Assembly: GCA_948945085.1 (NCBI GenBank)
Contig: CARBGY010000011.1
Coordinates: 1-28,937 of the forward strand
Source: an uncultured Candidatus Saccharibacteria bacterium
Lineage (GTDB): Bacteria; Patescibacteriota; Saccharimonadia; Saccharimonadales; Saccharimonadaceae
DNA: 28,937 nucleotides
Direction: 5' to 3'
Part shown: in pieces, positions 1-7,823 of the stretch
How positions within the stretch are numbered: the first letter of the stretch is position 1
How the letters are laid out: each line of letters starts with the position of its first letter
Translations under genes and position numbers: made by a program
The notes under the pieces: model-generated
What the model saw: the letters and a program-made list of their open reading frames with translations, nothing else
What the model was told of the DNA's origin: nothing
The model's database searches: none

Positions 1-182
1 ACCATCCCGTCCAACAATTCCACAAACAATCCACCAAAGTCCACAAGTTATCCACCATCCCGTCCAACAATTCCACAAACAATCCACCAAAGTCCACAAG
101 TTATCCACCATCCCGTCCAACAATTCCACAAACAATCCACCAAAGTCCACAAGTTATCCACAAGTTATCCACAAGAAATCCA
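1..182. repeat. 53-bp tandem repeat, three units plus tail, inside the glycosyltransferase gene
   Basis: Units run 1-53, 54-106 and 107-159, identical by eye, followed by two 11-bp partial units to about 181. The unit is C/A-rich on the plus strand and carries TTATCCACC or TTATCCACA once per unit. Since 53 is not a multiple of 3, successive units are read in different frames, yet all three frames are open. The same unit occurs at 1485-1620 in the next gene. The window edge falls at a unit boundary, so the array may extend further left. Confidence 0.95.
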
Positions 183-707
183 CATCACTTCATCATCGCT
201 TGTCGCCAAGCTACCTGGAAACGGATTGATCTTGCCATTGAAGCTTGCCTCGCCACCGGTGACAACTTAACGGTCATTGGTGACGGCTCTGAGCATTCTC
301 ATCTGGTCGAACTAGCCCGCCAATCTCCCCGAGTTCGGTTTATTTCTTGGCTCGATGCTTCTGATCTAGTTAAACATCTCCAATCCTCCCAGGCTTATCT
401 ATTTCCTAGCCTTGAGCCTTTTGGTATCGCAGCGGTCGAAGCTCTCGCTGCTGGTTGCCCAGTCATTGCTTATGCTGAAGGTGGCAGTCGTGACATCGTT
501 GTTCCGGGTCAAAATGGCCTCCTCTTTAACGCTCAGACCGTTGATTCTTTGACCGACGCGCTTCGCCGTTTTAATCCTGAACAGTTTGACCGATCTACGG
601 TTATTGCCAGTGCGGATCGTTTTTCGTCCCTAGAATTTCGACACAAAATTCAACAACTTATTAATAAGGCCCTTTCCAGCCACTCTCAGGGAGCAAAACA
701 TGCCTAA
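1..707 (+). CDS. Glycosyltransferase family 4, C-terminal part (5' end outside window)
   Basis: The reading frame is open from position 3 to the TAA at 705-707; the start lies left of the window. From about 184 it encodes the C-terminal Rossmann domain of a GT-B glycosyltransferase: the WKRIDLAIEA segment, then a VIGDGSE loop, and the E-x7-E signature EPFGIAAVE near 415-441 followed by GCPVIAYAEGGSRDIV, which binds the nucleotide sugar in GT4 enzymes. It probably transfers a sugar from a nucleotide donor in cell-surface glycan synthesis. Its last 8 bases overlap the start of the next gene (ATGCCTAA), so the two are translationally coupled, and the Wzy-like neighbour supports a polysaccharide role. 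Odd: the first 60 or so codons seen are entirely a 53-bp tandem repeat placed where the interdomain linker should be. Acceptor and donor are unknown. Confidence 0.85.
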   Translation, partial: HPVQQFHKQSTKVHKLSTIPSNNSTNNPPKSTSYPPSRPTIPQTIHQSPQVIHKLSTRNPHHFIIACRQATWKRIDLAIEACLATGDNLTVIGDGSEHSHLVELARQSPRVRFISWLDASDLVKHLQSSQAYLFPSLEPFGIAAVEALAAGCPVIAYAEGGSRDIVVPGQNGLLFNAQTVDSLTDALRRFNPEQFDRSTVIASADRFSSLEFRHKIQQLINKALSSHSQGAKHA

Positions 708-2601
708 ACTATTTAAATTCCTAAAAAACTTCTTCTTTGTCCTAATTTATCTTCTACCCGCGGTACTTTTCTGCTCCTATTATCCAATCATTCGTCTAGG
801 TGGCAACGCTTCCATGAATTTCGAGCTTTCTTTACCGTTAATTTGGCTAGTGATTTTTGATCTTCTGGCCTTTATTTTATTCACCACCATTAGCTTAAAA
901 GGGAATCACCAGATTAAACCCATCCAAAGCCCTCAAACCAGCATCATTAAAAGTTTAATCCAAGTCTTCCACCGACCCAAAAGCCCTCCATCAAAGCGGA
1001 CTCCTTTTCTTTCTGATCGTAAATTTTTCCTCTTTGCGTTGTTTCCGCTCTACGCTACGCTCTCGATTTTCTGGTCTTCCAACCCCCTCCGCGCCATTCT
1101 TACCGCTGGTATTATTTGGCTACTCTTTTTTGCTATTTTTGCTCTACTTTTTGTTACTCCACTTCTTCACCCGCCGCGTCAATTCCGTACCCATGTTCTC
1201 CGGGCCTTCTTTATCTCTAGTGCCGCCACCTGCGTAGTCTGCTGGGTCCAATCATTTTTAGACATCTTTGGTATCGATCGCAGTCATACTCTCCTCTGTC
1301 TCGGTTGCACATATCGCTCCTTCGGTTTTCCTCATCCCTCCGGTTTCGCCATTGAGCCTCAATTCATGGGGAATCTCCTCCTTGCGCCAACTCTCACCGC
1401 GCTCTATCTTCTTATCTTTGTTTATGATAAGACTCGTGTACTAACTATTTTACGAAAATTTTTCAACCCCTCCCCTAAAACCCCCCAACAATTCCACAAA
1501 CAATCCACCAAAGTCCACAAGTTATCCACCATCCCATCCAACAATCCCACAAACAATCCACCAAAGTCCACAAGTTATCCACCATCCCATCCAACAATTC
1601 CACAAGTTATCCACCATCAAAAAGGGACTTTTCCACAAGTTTTCCCCAAATCCATTCTTATCTTCTTCACTTGCCTTTTTTCTGCAACCCTTTTCCTAAC
1701 TTTCTCCAGGGGTGCCATCTACGCTTATATTATCGCTCTTGCCAGTATGCTATTGTTTTCTCTGTTTTACCATCATTTCCGCCCTAGCCTTATCATTGTT
1801 CCACTCCTAACTTTTCTCTTCGTACTTTGTATGCAGGGAATTTTCACCTTAATTAGTCCTGTTCAAGACACATTTATGTCTGGCATCGCGAAGTCCATCC
1901 ATCAACTCACTCTTGGTATTATCGATTTGCGCCCAACCCCTTCATCATCAAACCAACCTCCAATCGATACCTCTGAAGAAGGGAATCGTCCTGACAATCC
2001 CGATGATTCATCCGCGATCTTCGAAGGCTATGTTGCCGAGTCTACCAATGTGCGCCTTAATCTTAATGCTACTGCCATTGACACTTGGCTCAATGCGCCT
2101 AATCATGCTACGCTTATTACTACTTGTAGTGACTATGCGGAAGATAACGAATGTCATAAAATTACTCCGACTAGCATCCTTTTTGGTGTTGGTTTAGGGG
2201 GTGCCGGAACAGCCATGCACAACGCTTTTCCCGATCGTGTCACCTCTCCAAAAGAAATCGTCCAAAACCAATTTTTCAGCCTCCTTCTCGAGCTAGGTCT
2301 TGTAGGTTTACTACTCTTTATTTTTACCCTCATCCTTGCCTTCTTTGCTCCATTACTTCCGCAACGCTTTGTTGATGGAAAACAACAACGTCCAGCTTCC
2401 GCCAGTTCAATAATTAAACGACTCCAAAAAGGTGATTTTTGGTCGCATCCCGCCCTACCGCTCCTAGCCTCTTTAATTATTGCTTATCTTGCTACACTCA
2501 ACTTTTTCTCCGGCCTCCCTAATGCTCTCCATATATATCTTCTCCCTCCGCTTCTTTTCCTTATCTTTCTCCGCCCATCAAAACCGTCAATTAATCGGTA
2601 A
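700..2601 (+). CDS. O-antigen ligase / polymerase (Wzy_C-like) polytopic membrane protein
   Basis: 633 residues with about ten to twelve hydrophobic segments. Two stretches fit the O-antigen ligase/polymerase family (Wzy_C): LTFSRGAIYAY near residues 334-344, and GVGLGGAG...HNAFP...NQFFSLLLELGLVGLLLF near 495-540. Members polymerise or transfer undecaprenol-linked glycans at the outer face of the membrane. ATG at 700 is preceded by GGGAG at a good distance and overlaps the glycosyltransferase stop. Odd: residues about 262-307, in a loop between membrane segments, are encoded by the same 53-bp repeat found in the upstream gene, read in the same order of frames; this makes the loop basic and Pro/Ser/Thr-rich. 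No lipopolysaccharide is expected in this group, so the substrate is probably another envelope glycan or glycoprotein. Family assignment is fairly sure; ligase versus polymerase cannot be decided. Confidence 0.8.
   Translation: MPKLFKFLKNFFFVLIYLLPAVLFCSYYPIIRLGGNASMNFELSLPLIWLVIFDLLAFILFTTISLKGNHQIKPIQSPQTSIIKSLIQVFHRPKSPPSKRTPFLSDRKFFLFALFPLYATLSIFWSSNPLRAILTAGIIWLLFFAIFALLFVTPLLHPPRQFRTHVLRAFFISSAATCVVCWVQSFLDIFGIDRSHTLLCLGCTYRSFGFPHPSGFAIEPQFMGNLLLAPTLTALYLLIFVYDKTRVLTILRKFFNPSPKTPQQFHKQSTKVHKLSTIPSNNPTNNPPKSTSYPPSHPTIPQVIHHQKGTFPQVFPKSILIFFTCLFSATLFLTFSRGAIYAYIIALASMLLFSLFYHHFRPSLIIVPLLTFLFVLCMQGIFTLISPVQDTFMSGIAKSIHQLTLGIIDLRPTPSSSNQPPIDTSEEGNRPDNPDDSSAIFEGYVAESTNVRLNLNATAIDTWLNAPNHATLITTCSDYAEDNECHKITPTSILFGVGLGGAGTAMHNAFPDRVTSPKEIVQNQFFSLLLELGLVGLLLFIFTLILAFFAPLLPQRFVDGKQQRPASASSIIKRLQKGDFWSHPALPLLASLIIAYLATLNFFSGLPNALHIYLLPPLLFLIFLRPSKPSINR
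1485..1620. repeat. 53-bp repeat, second locus (two full units and one deleted unit) inside the Wzy-like gene
   Basis: Unit 1 is 1485-1537, unit 2 is 1538-1590, and a third unit with an internal deletion is 1591-1620. Sequence matches the array at 1-159 apart from single changes (CCCAT for CCCGT, ATCCC for ATTCC). TTATCCACC recurs at 1522, 1575 and 1607. All frames are open, as in the first array. Confidence 0.95.
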
Positions 2602-2688
2602 ACTCGTCCTAAAGCCTCTTAAAATCCCCTAAAATCAAACTATTTTACCCCTAAAACACGTTTTTTCGCAGATTTTTCATAAAAACTG

Positions 2689-2717
2689 TTGACTTTTGAT
2701 AAGGCATGCGGTACAAT
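2689..2717 (+). promoter_or_regulatory. Sigma-70-type promoter of the initiator tRNA
   Basis: TTGACT at 2689-2694, 17-bp spacer, TACAAT at 2712-2717; the tRNA begins 53 bp downstream. No other gene lies between. Confidence 0.8.
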
Positions 2718-2770
2718 ATAAAATATATTAAACAATGGTATTTTTAATAAAATTCTATATACATTTACGC

Positions 2771-2847
2771 CGCGGGATAGAGCAGCCTGGTAGCTCGTTT
2801 GGCTCATAACCAAAAGGTCGTTGGTTCAAATCCAACTCCCGCAACCA
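2771..2847 (+). tRNA. tRNA-fMet (initiator, anticodon CAT), CCA encoded
   Basis: A full cloverleaf folds in 77 nt: acceptor CGCGGGA with TCCCGCA, D arm GAGC...GCTC, anticodon loop CTCATAA, T arm GTTGG/CCAAC with TTCAAAT, and ACCA at the 3' end. The C1-A72 mismatch is the bacterial mark of an initiator tRNA. Odd: the anticodon stem is TTTGG/CCAAA, so the usual three consecutive G-C pairs that contact the ribosomal P site are reduced to two, with T-A in the first place. Confidence 0.95.
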
Positions 2848-2896
2848 AAATGGCGCACAGAACTACCCCCCCATGTTCTGGCGCCATTTTGGTTTG
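2843..2896 (+). terminator. Long hairpin overlapping the tRNA 3' end
   Basis: AACCAAAATGGCGC (2843-2856) pairs with 2881-2894, and CAGAAC (2858-2863) with GTTCTG (2875-2880), leaving one bulged A and an 11-nt loop containing seven C. The 20-bp stem starts inside the ACCA end of the tRNA. The T tract after it is short, so termination is likely but the shape is unusual. Confidence 0.6.
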
Positions 2897-3375
2897 TAAG
2901 TAACATAAGCGTTATCGAACCGCATTTTTCCTTATTTTGGCACACTTATAAACCATTGTGCCTTCACTAATTGAATCGCACTAACTTTACCAGATTTTGT
3001 CACCGGAAGCTATAAAATTAGTAAGCTTAGGAGAAGCCCGAGAGCCTATAAGCTCTACCTTATTGTCTATTTTCGATGTTATGCTTTGCTTCTTCATTAA
3101 TCGTTAGTCGTTTTAAGTTTTGTTACTTATCCAATTTCCGCCGACTATCGATCTTACTGACTACTTTTGCGCTTACTTATTTTAAACCCTTTCGTGTATC
3201 ATTACTCTCGGTAAAATTTTTGCGACTTCATGATTTATTATGGCTAGAAACGCTTTTTCTATCTTTTGAGCTATCCATTTAATTTTGGAAGCTGCCATAA
3301 GAGTCGCAGTGAGCACCGTCACTCATTAACGAGTCTCTTCGAGGCTCCAGCACCTTAACAAAAAGGAGAGAAACT
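2897..3375 (+). other. Intergenic stretch and probable 5' leader of the large secreted-protein gene
   Basis: I find no convincing gene in these 480 bases. Small hairpins occur: GGCACA/TGTGCC (2939-2962), AGAGC/GCTCT around 3040-3055, AGTGA/TCACT (3308-3323) and GAGTCTC-TTC-GAGGCTC (3331-3347). The last two lie just ahead of the AAGGAGAG ribosome site of the 3376 gene, so translation may be influenced by leader structure. I could not place a good -35/-10 pair. Confidence 0.4.
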
Positions 3376-6300
3376 ATGAAGAAAACCCTGTTCCACCCTC
3401 TGCTGTCATCTGCTGCTCTGTCGCTTATGTTAATCGCGACCCCTGCCTTTACGGCACGGGCAGCTACTAACGTCAGCTACGGTCCTGGCTATCAGTCTTT
3501 GACTTCTGCCGAATTGACCGAAGAAAAACGCGCCGCTATTCGTGACACTGCCGAAAAATTGCGGTTGTCCGAAACCCAGCTCAGTTTCAAGCGTGGTGAT
3601 GTTTTACGTCTCTATGTTGAACCAGTCGAGCTGGCCAAGGCACAAGGTTGGGAAATCGATAAAGTCGAATTTTCCGACTCTTCCGCCCTTCGCGTGTTAC
3701 CTCCTGACGACCCTGCAATCCAGACCAAAAAGCAGGAAATCGTGGATGCAATCATTGCATCCAATATCGCCCTTACAGGCGATATTGATGATAACTTACT
3801 CGTCGTCTATCTCCAGGCGGAGAAAGATGGCCAATCAAGTATTACGCTTTCTGTTAAAAACCCTTATCTGGGCGCAATGGTTAAGATGGTTTGTCAAGCA
3901 GTTAGTCCCGATTATGTGCCTTCGGTAAGCAATTCTTCCAGTCATTCCAGCAGCCGAACCCCTGCAACTACTGATTCTGATTCTTCCGCATCCAACAACC
4001 GGCCTGGCTCTACCGAAACGCCTGGCAATTCTGGCACTACCAATCCTAAACCTGAAGACCAGGAAAAACCTGGCTCCAGTACACAGCCGACCAATCCCGG
4101 TGACAACACTGGCGATAATACCAATCCAGGTGGTTCCACCGAGAATCCTGGCGGCACAACCGATCCAGGCAATAAGCCTGAGAATCCCGGCGAAAATCCG
4201 GAAAACCCCGGTGGCAATACCAATCCGACTAATCCGGATAATCCCGACCAGCCTGAAAAGCCCAAGGATTATGACACTTCCGCTTGGTACTTCGACCAGT
4301 CAACCTTAATTTTCACCTACGACGGCCAGCCTCATGCCCCGACCCTTCTTGGCGTCGAAGAGGGCATCGAGCTGACTCTGGGTGAACCAAGTGTTAATGC
4401 TGGCAAGTACACCTATACGGTTTCCGCCAAAGCCCCCGATGGTTATAATCCTATCCCAGACTTCACCATCGAGTATGAGATTCAGCCAACAGTTTTGACT
4501 GTATCGCAGACCTATAACCCGGAAACTCGTAAAATTGATGCGGTTATTGACGGATTAGTGGACGGCGATGTGTGTAATGCAATCACTACTATTAATGGTG
4601 CAGAAGGTAATACCTTGAACGCTGAACCTGGTAGCTGCGTAGTATCAACTACTTTAGACCTTGATACCGAAAAGGCAGGGAACTACATTATTTCTGACCC
4701 TGTGACTTCCGTGCATAACACTAAGACCGACAATCGTTGGTACGATATTAATATGTCCTACCGCGAAGAAGCTGGTCAGCTTATTATTGACTTCCGGCTT
4801 GATAACCTTAAGACGGAACATGCCGGTACAACTAAGTCGTGTGGTATTGAGTTCAATCTTGATTATGATCATGACCGCCTTCAGTACGCTGGAGACGAAA
4901 CCGGTTATTGGCACATGTTTTACAGTGAAAGCCAGGATAAGGAATTTGGCTATTATTATGGTTGGACTGGTCCACTTCCGGAAAGCGCTACTATTTGCAG
5001 TTTGAAGTTTGACATTATTGGAGATGACACTAGCGATCTGATCATTACTGCTAAAAACGCCACTTTTACTAACTCCGATAAGGGCAGCATGCAGCTTCTC
5101 TATCATACTGGTGATACTTCTATCGTGGTTAACCCCGAAAAAGTTGAACTAGTGGAAGGCGTGATTACTAACTGGGATCCCACTAAAGATACCGAATATA
5201 AATTCGAGGATCAACTAACCGACCAGAACGGTAATCCAAATCCATCTAAGGTCCAGGAAAAGGAGAATGCTTACGAAAACCTTAAAGACTACATCTCTAC
5301 AACCTTCCCCGACCTGAAACAAGATGACCAAACTCCCGAGCTTAAACCAATCGATACCACCAACTGGCATTTCGATGAGTCTACTTTGGAGTTCACCTAC
5401 GATGGCCAAAAACATCAGCCGACCTTCATTAAAGATCGAGACGATGTTGAAGTTATCTTCGGCGAAGGCTATACCGACGCTGGCACCTACAAATGTCCGG
5501 TATCATTCAAAGTTCCTGAAGGTTACGCTCCAATCCCCGACATGGAAGTCGAATTCGAGATTAAACCTGCCAAGCTGACACCTAAGAACCCAACTTACAA
5601 TCCTGAAACTAATCAAATGGAGGTCGTCATCGAAGGTATTGTTGACGGCGACATCAAATCTGTTTCTACCGTTGACAGCAATGAGCAATCCGTTACTTTA
5701 GATACGGCTGGCAGCTTCACCGTTACTACCGACTTTACCATTAAGGAAGATAAAGCCAAAAACTACACTTTCGACACTAATAGCGTTTCTTCTGTGGTTA
5801 ACCTGAAATCCGAGCATAGCTGGTTTGATGTCAATATGTCTTCAAATCGTGAAGGGAATAAACTAACTATTGATGTTAGCTTCAGTAATATTAAATCTGC
5901 TAGTTTAGACAACAATGAAAGCGTCATCCTTTCCTTCAGGCCGGAATACGATAGCGAGCGGCTAACTTTAAGTAGTGATGTTCAGACTAATGGTAACTAC
6001 GGCATAACTGATAGTGGTGACGTAGTTTGTATGTTTAGTGATGGACTCGGCTCCGATCGTTTAGCAACTGTCCAGTTAACCTTTGAAGTAACTGACGAAG
6101 TTGCGAATGGTACAGCGCATGATTTACTTGTGACGGTTCGTGATCCCGAGCTAAGCTATGGCACCGAGAACGGTACAATGGCGCAATATAAAGGCGCTGA
6201 TGTAGCTATCGTTATCAATCCGGAGGAACTGACGGTTGTCGAAGGCACCGTAAATGGCGATCCTAAACAGGATGTTACGGTCTATGGCTCAACCGAATCT

Positions 6301-6945
6301 GCCCAAGAAAAACTCGATACCCTGATTCAGGAGCAATTTTCCGCAGACTCCACCCCAGACGCATCCCTTATGACGACAGACGTCCAAAACACCGTCGAAT
6401 CTATCGAGGATAATCACGGCGAGGACGAAAATTCTAATCCGGAAGCTTCCTCTCGGCCCGCTTCAGACTCTTCAATTTCCCAACCATCCGTCAGCGAAAC
6501 CTTAGATTCTACTAAGGATTCCGCATCCAGTCTTGAAGCTACTACTACCCCTACTTCTGAAACATCCGCAGCTTCCTCGACCGAAAATCAGGAACCTGCC
6601 ACTGCGACCGAGGCCTCCACTTCAGAATCCGAATCCTCCAAATCCGAATCTTCCAATCAGTCTACCGAAGATCGGTCCACTGGAGATACTCCTGAACAAT
6701 CTGTTACCGAGTCATCTTCTGCCGACAAAGGTAATACCGAATCCTCTAAGGATTCCTCTCAGTCTGCTGTCGAGTCTACTTCTACTAGTGAGACCACTAC
6801 ATCCGAAACCTCTTCTACCTCCAGTGTATCCGACACAACAACTTCCGCTTCCGAGTCCGCTCCTAGCGGCTCCGACGCTGTCAGCTCTACTGACACGTCC
6901 GTTGCCACTACCGGCGCTAACCTCGCCGCAGCCGAAGCTGACTAG
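3376..6945 (+). CDS. Large secreted repeat protein with MBG-like and cohesin-like domains
   Basis: 1189 residues; ATG follows AAAAGGAGAG. Residues 1-30 are a signal peptide ending TARAA. About 35-180 is a mixed alpha/beta domain I do not recognise. Residues 185-300 are a Pro/Gly/Asn-rich linker (NPGG, ENPG repeats). Two long repeats follow, about 300-600 and 658-985: each starts with an MBG-like strand-rich domain (W-F-D-x-S-T-L-x-F-T-Y-D-G-Q then NAGxYxxxVS), then YNPET...IxGxVDGD, then a domain headed WxDxNMS that resembles the cohesin fold. Residues 1010-1189 are Ser/Thr/Glu-rich, like a stalk. Unlike the other surface proteins here there is no C-terminal membrane segment: the chain ends VATTGANLAAAEAD. 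It is therefore secreted, or held by another means. Likely an adhesin or surface-layer component; function inferred from architecture only. Confidence 0.85.
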   Translation: MKKTLFHPLLSSAALSLMLIATPAFTARAATNVSYGPGYQSLTSAELTEEKRAAIRDTAEKLRLSETQLSFKRGDVLRLYVEPVELAKAQGWEIDKVEFSDSSALRVLPPDDPAIQTKKQEIVDAIIASNIALTGDIDDNLLVVYLQAEKDGQSSITLSVKNPYLGAMVKMVCQAVSPDYVPSVSNSSSHSSSRTPATTDSDSSASNNRPGSTETPGNSGTTNPKPEDQEKPGSSTQPTNPGDNTGDNTNPGGSTENPGGTTDPGNKPENPGENPENPGGNTNPTNPDNPDQPEKPKDYDTSAWYFDQSTLIFTYDGQPHAPTLLGVEEGIELTLGEPSVNAGKYTYTVSAKAPDGYNPIPDFTIEYEIQPTVLTVSQTYNPETRKIDAVIDGLVDGDVCNAITTINGAEGNTLNAEPGSCVVSTTLDLDTEKAGNYIISDPVTSVHNTKTDNRWYDINMSYREEAGQLIIDFRLDNLKTEHAGTTKSCGIEFNLDYDHDRLQYAGDETGYWHMFYSESQDKEFGYYYGWTGPLPESATICSLKFDIIGDDTSDLIITAKNATFTNSDKGSMQLLYHTGDTSIVVNPEKVELVEGVITNWDPTKDTEYKFEDQLTDQNGNPNPSKVQEKENAYENLKDYISTTFPDLKQDDQTPELKPIDTTNWHFDESTLEFTYDGQKHQPTFIKDRDDVEVIFGEGYTDAGTYKCPVSFKVPEGYAPIPDMEVEFEIKPAKLTPKNPTYNPETNQMEVVIEGIVDGDIKSVSTVDSNEQSVTLDTAGSFTVTTDFTIKEDKAKNYTFDTNSVSSVVNLKSEHSWFDVNMSSNREGNKLTIDVSFSNIKSASLDNNESVILSFRPEYDSERLTLSSDVQTNGNYGITDSGDVVCMFSDGLGSDRLATVQLTFEVTDEVANGTAHDLLVTVRDPELSYGTENGTMAQYKGADVAIVINPEELTVVEGTVNGDPKQDVTVYGSTESAQEKLDTLIQEQFSADSTPDASLMTTDVQNTVESIEDNHGEDENSNPEASSRPASDSSISQPSVSETLDSTKDSASSLEATTTPTSETSAASSTENQEPATATEASTSESESSKSESSNQSTEDRSTGDTPEQSVTESSSADKGNTESSKDSSQSAVESTSTSETTTSETSSTSSVSDTTTSASESAPSGSDAVSSTDTSVATTGANLAAAEAD

Positions 6946-6993
6946 GTTTCTCTCGACTTCTCAACCTTAGTAATCCTAAGCAAGAGACCATCA

Positions 6994-7017
6994 AGCCCTG
7001 GTTCGCCAGGGCTTTTT
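6994..7017 (+). terminator. Rho-independent terminator after the secreted-protein gene
   Basis: AGCCCTGG, TTCG loop, CCAGGGCT, then a run of T; 49 bp after the stop codon. Confidence 0.9.
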
Positions 7018-7019
7018 GC

Positions 7020-7608
7020 TACTCTCCGTTCCGCTCAACTTCCAGCCGAACTCTTCCAAACCCTATTTACAAAGCCAATATCCCGAATGGCTCCTGCTCA
7101 CCCGTAACTACTTCCCGCGCAATACTTCTCGCCATCCCTCCAATCACACCTACATTTTCCGGCAGCTCCTCCAAAAACGCATATTTTTCCCGAATCTCCG
7201 GCGGTAAAGCAACGATCTCAAACCTCCTCTTTTGGTCGCTGTACTCTACTCTCTAATTTTCTCGCTCGCCTTCCGTATCTCCACCAGTCATTTATCTCGT
7301 TCCAATAATCTTCCTCATCACTCTCTTCATCCTCATACTCATAACTCGGCGGATAATTCCAATAGTAAGTTTTCACTTTGTCCATCGACAATTCCACCAC
7401 TATAAACTGTTTCTGCTTCATTCTCCGCAAAACGCTGCCGAGCTCCGCTCTCCTCTATCTTCGGCTCTATCCGTTTCCGAGCTTCCGCTGGTGTCTTTAC
7501 TCCTATTTCTGTTTCCAGACTTTTCTCCATCGCTCTCGCTCTCCCAAAACCCGAACAACTTTTCCCCACTTTTCCACATTTGCGCAAAACTCTTACAGAA
7601 GCCATCAA
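7020..7608 (-). pseudogene. Decayed nucleotidyltransferase-like gene
   Basis: Reading the minus strand, one protein can be followed only by changing frame. Frame 1 starts at 7608 (MMASVRVLRK...). Frame 2 covers 7430-7218 (KTYYWNYPPSYEYE...RVQRPKEEV, then TGA). One base further, frame 3 gives EIVALPPEIREKYAFL, LPENVGVIGGMARSIAREVV and TGEQEP, then a last shift gives IRDIGFVNRVW near 7090-7055. IGGxARS...RDID is the pattern of the nucleotidyltransferase fold, with the second catalytic Asp here replaced by Gly. At least three frameshifts mean no functional product. The family is inferred from that short pattern; the acidic YEYEDEESDEED stretch is not diagnostic. Confidence 0.55.
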
Positions 7609-7780
7609 CTTCCTTACCTTGCGTATTTATAAAAATCTGTTATAGAATTACTATTACTGTCATTGCAAAATTTTGTAATCATTATATAAAATCCGTACAA
7701 GCTCTAACTAGTCCGGCATCAGAACCTTTCGATTCGCCCATTGCCGGGCTTTTCCATACCCATTAATATCACCTCCCAAA
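7609..7780. other. AT-rich gap between the pseudogene and nusA
   Basis: No gene seen. TATAGAATTACTATTAC and TTATATAAAATCC resemble promoter debris. A small GCCC/GGGC hairpin followed by TTTT lies near 7735-7753. Confidence 0.3.
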
Positions 7781-7804
7781 AAATCCGCCCCGAAAGGCGG
7801 ATTT
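7781..7804 (-). terminator. nusA terminator
   Basis: On the minus strand AAATCCGCC, a short loop and GGCGGATTT followed by more T, 20 bp beyond the nusA stop. The plus strand also shows TTTT, so it may act both ways. Confidence 0.85.
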
Positions 7805-7823
7805 TCTCGTGCTAGAAGTTTAT

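Noticed and set aside
1..182. CRISPR array
   Set aside because: Units are contiguous tandem copies without variable spacers, and no cas gene is present.
3076..3282. 68-residue plus-strand frame ahead of the large secreted-protein gene
   Set aside because: No ribosome site, unlikely composition (Leu/Phe/Ser-rich) and no promoter placement; treated as leader DNA.
3942..4265. 107-residue minus-strand Gly/Pro-rich frame
   Set aside because: Antisense shadow of the Pro/Gly/Asn linker repeats in the secreted protein.
7378..7766. Plus-strand frames of 84 and 91 residues
   Set aside because: They are antisense to the better supported decayed gene and low in complexity (Ser/Pro/Leu/Phe).
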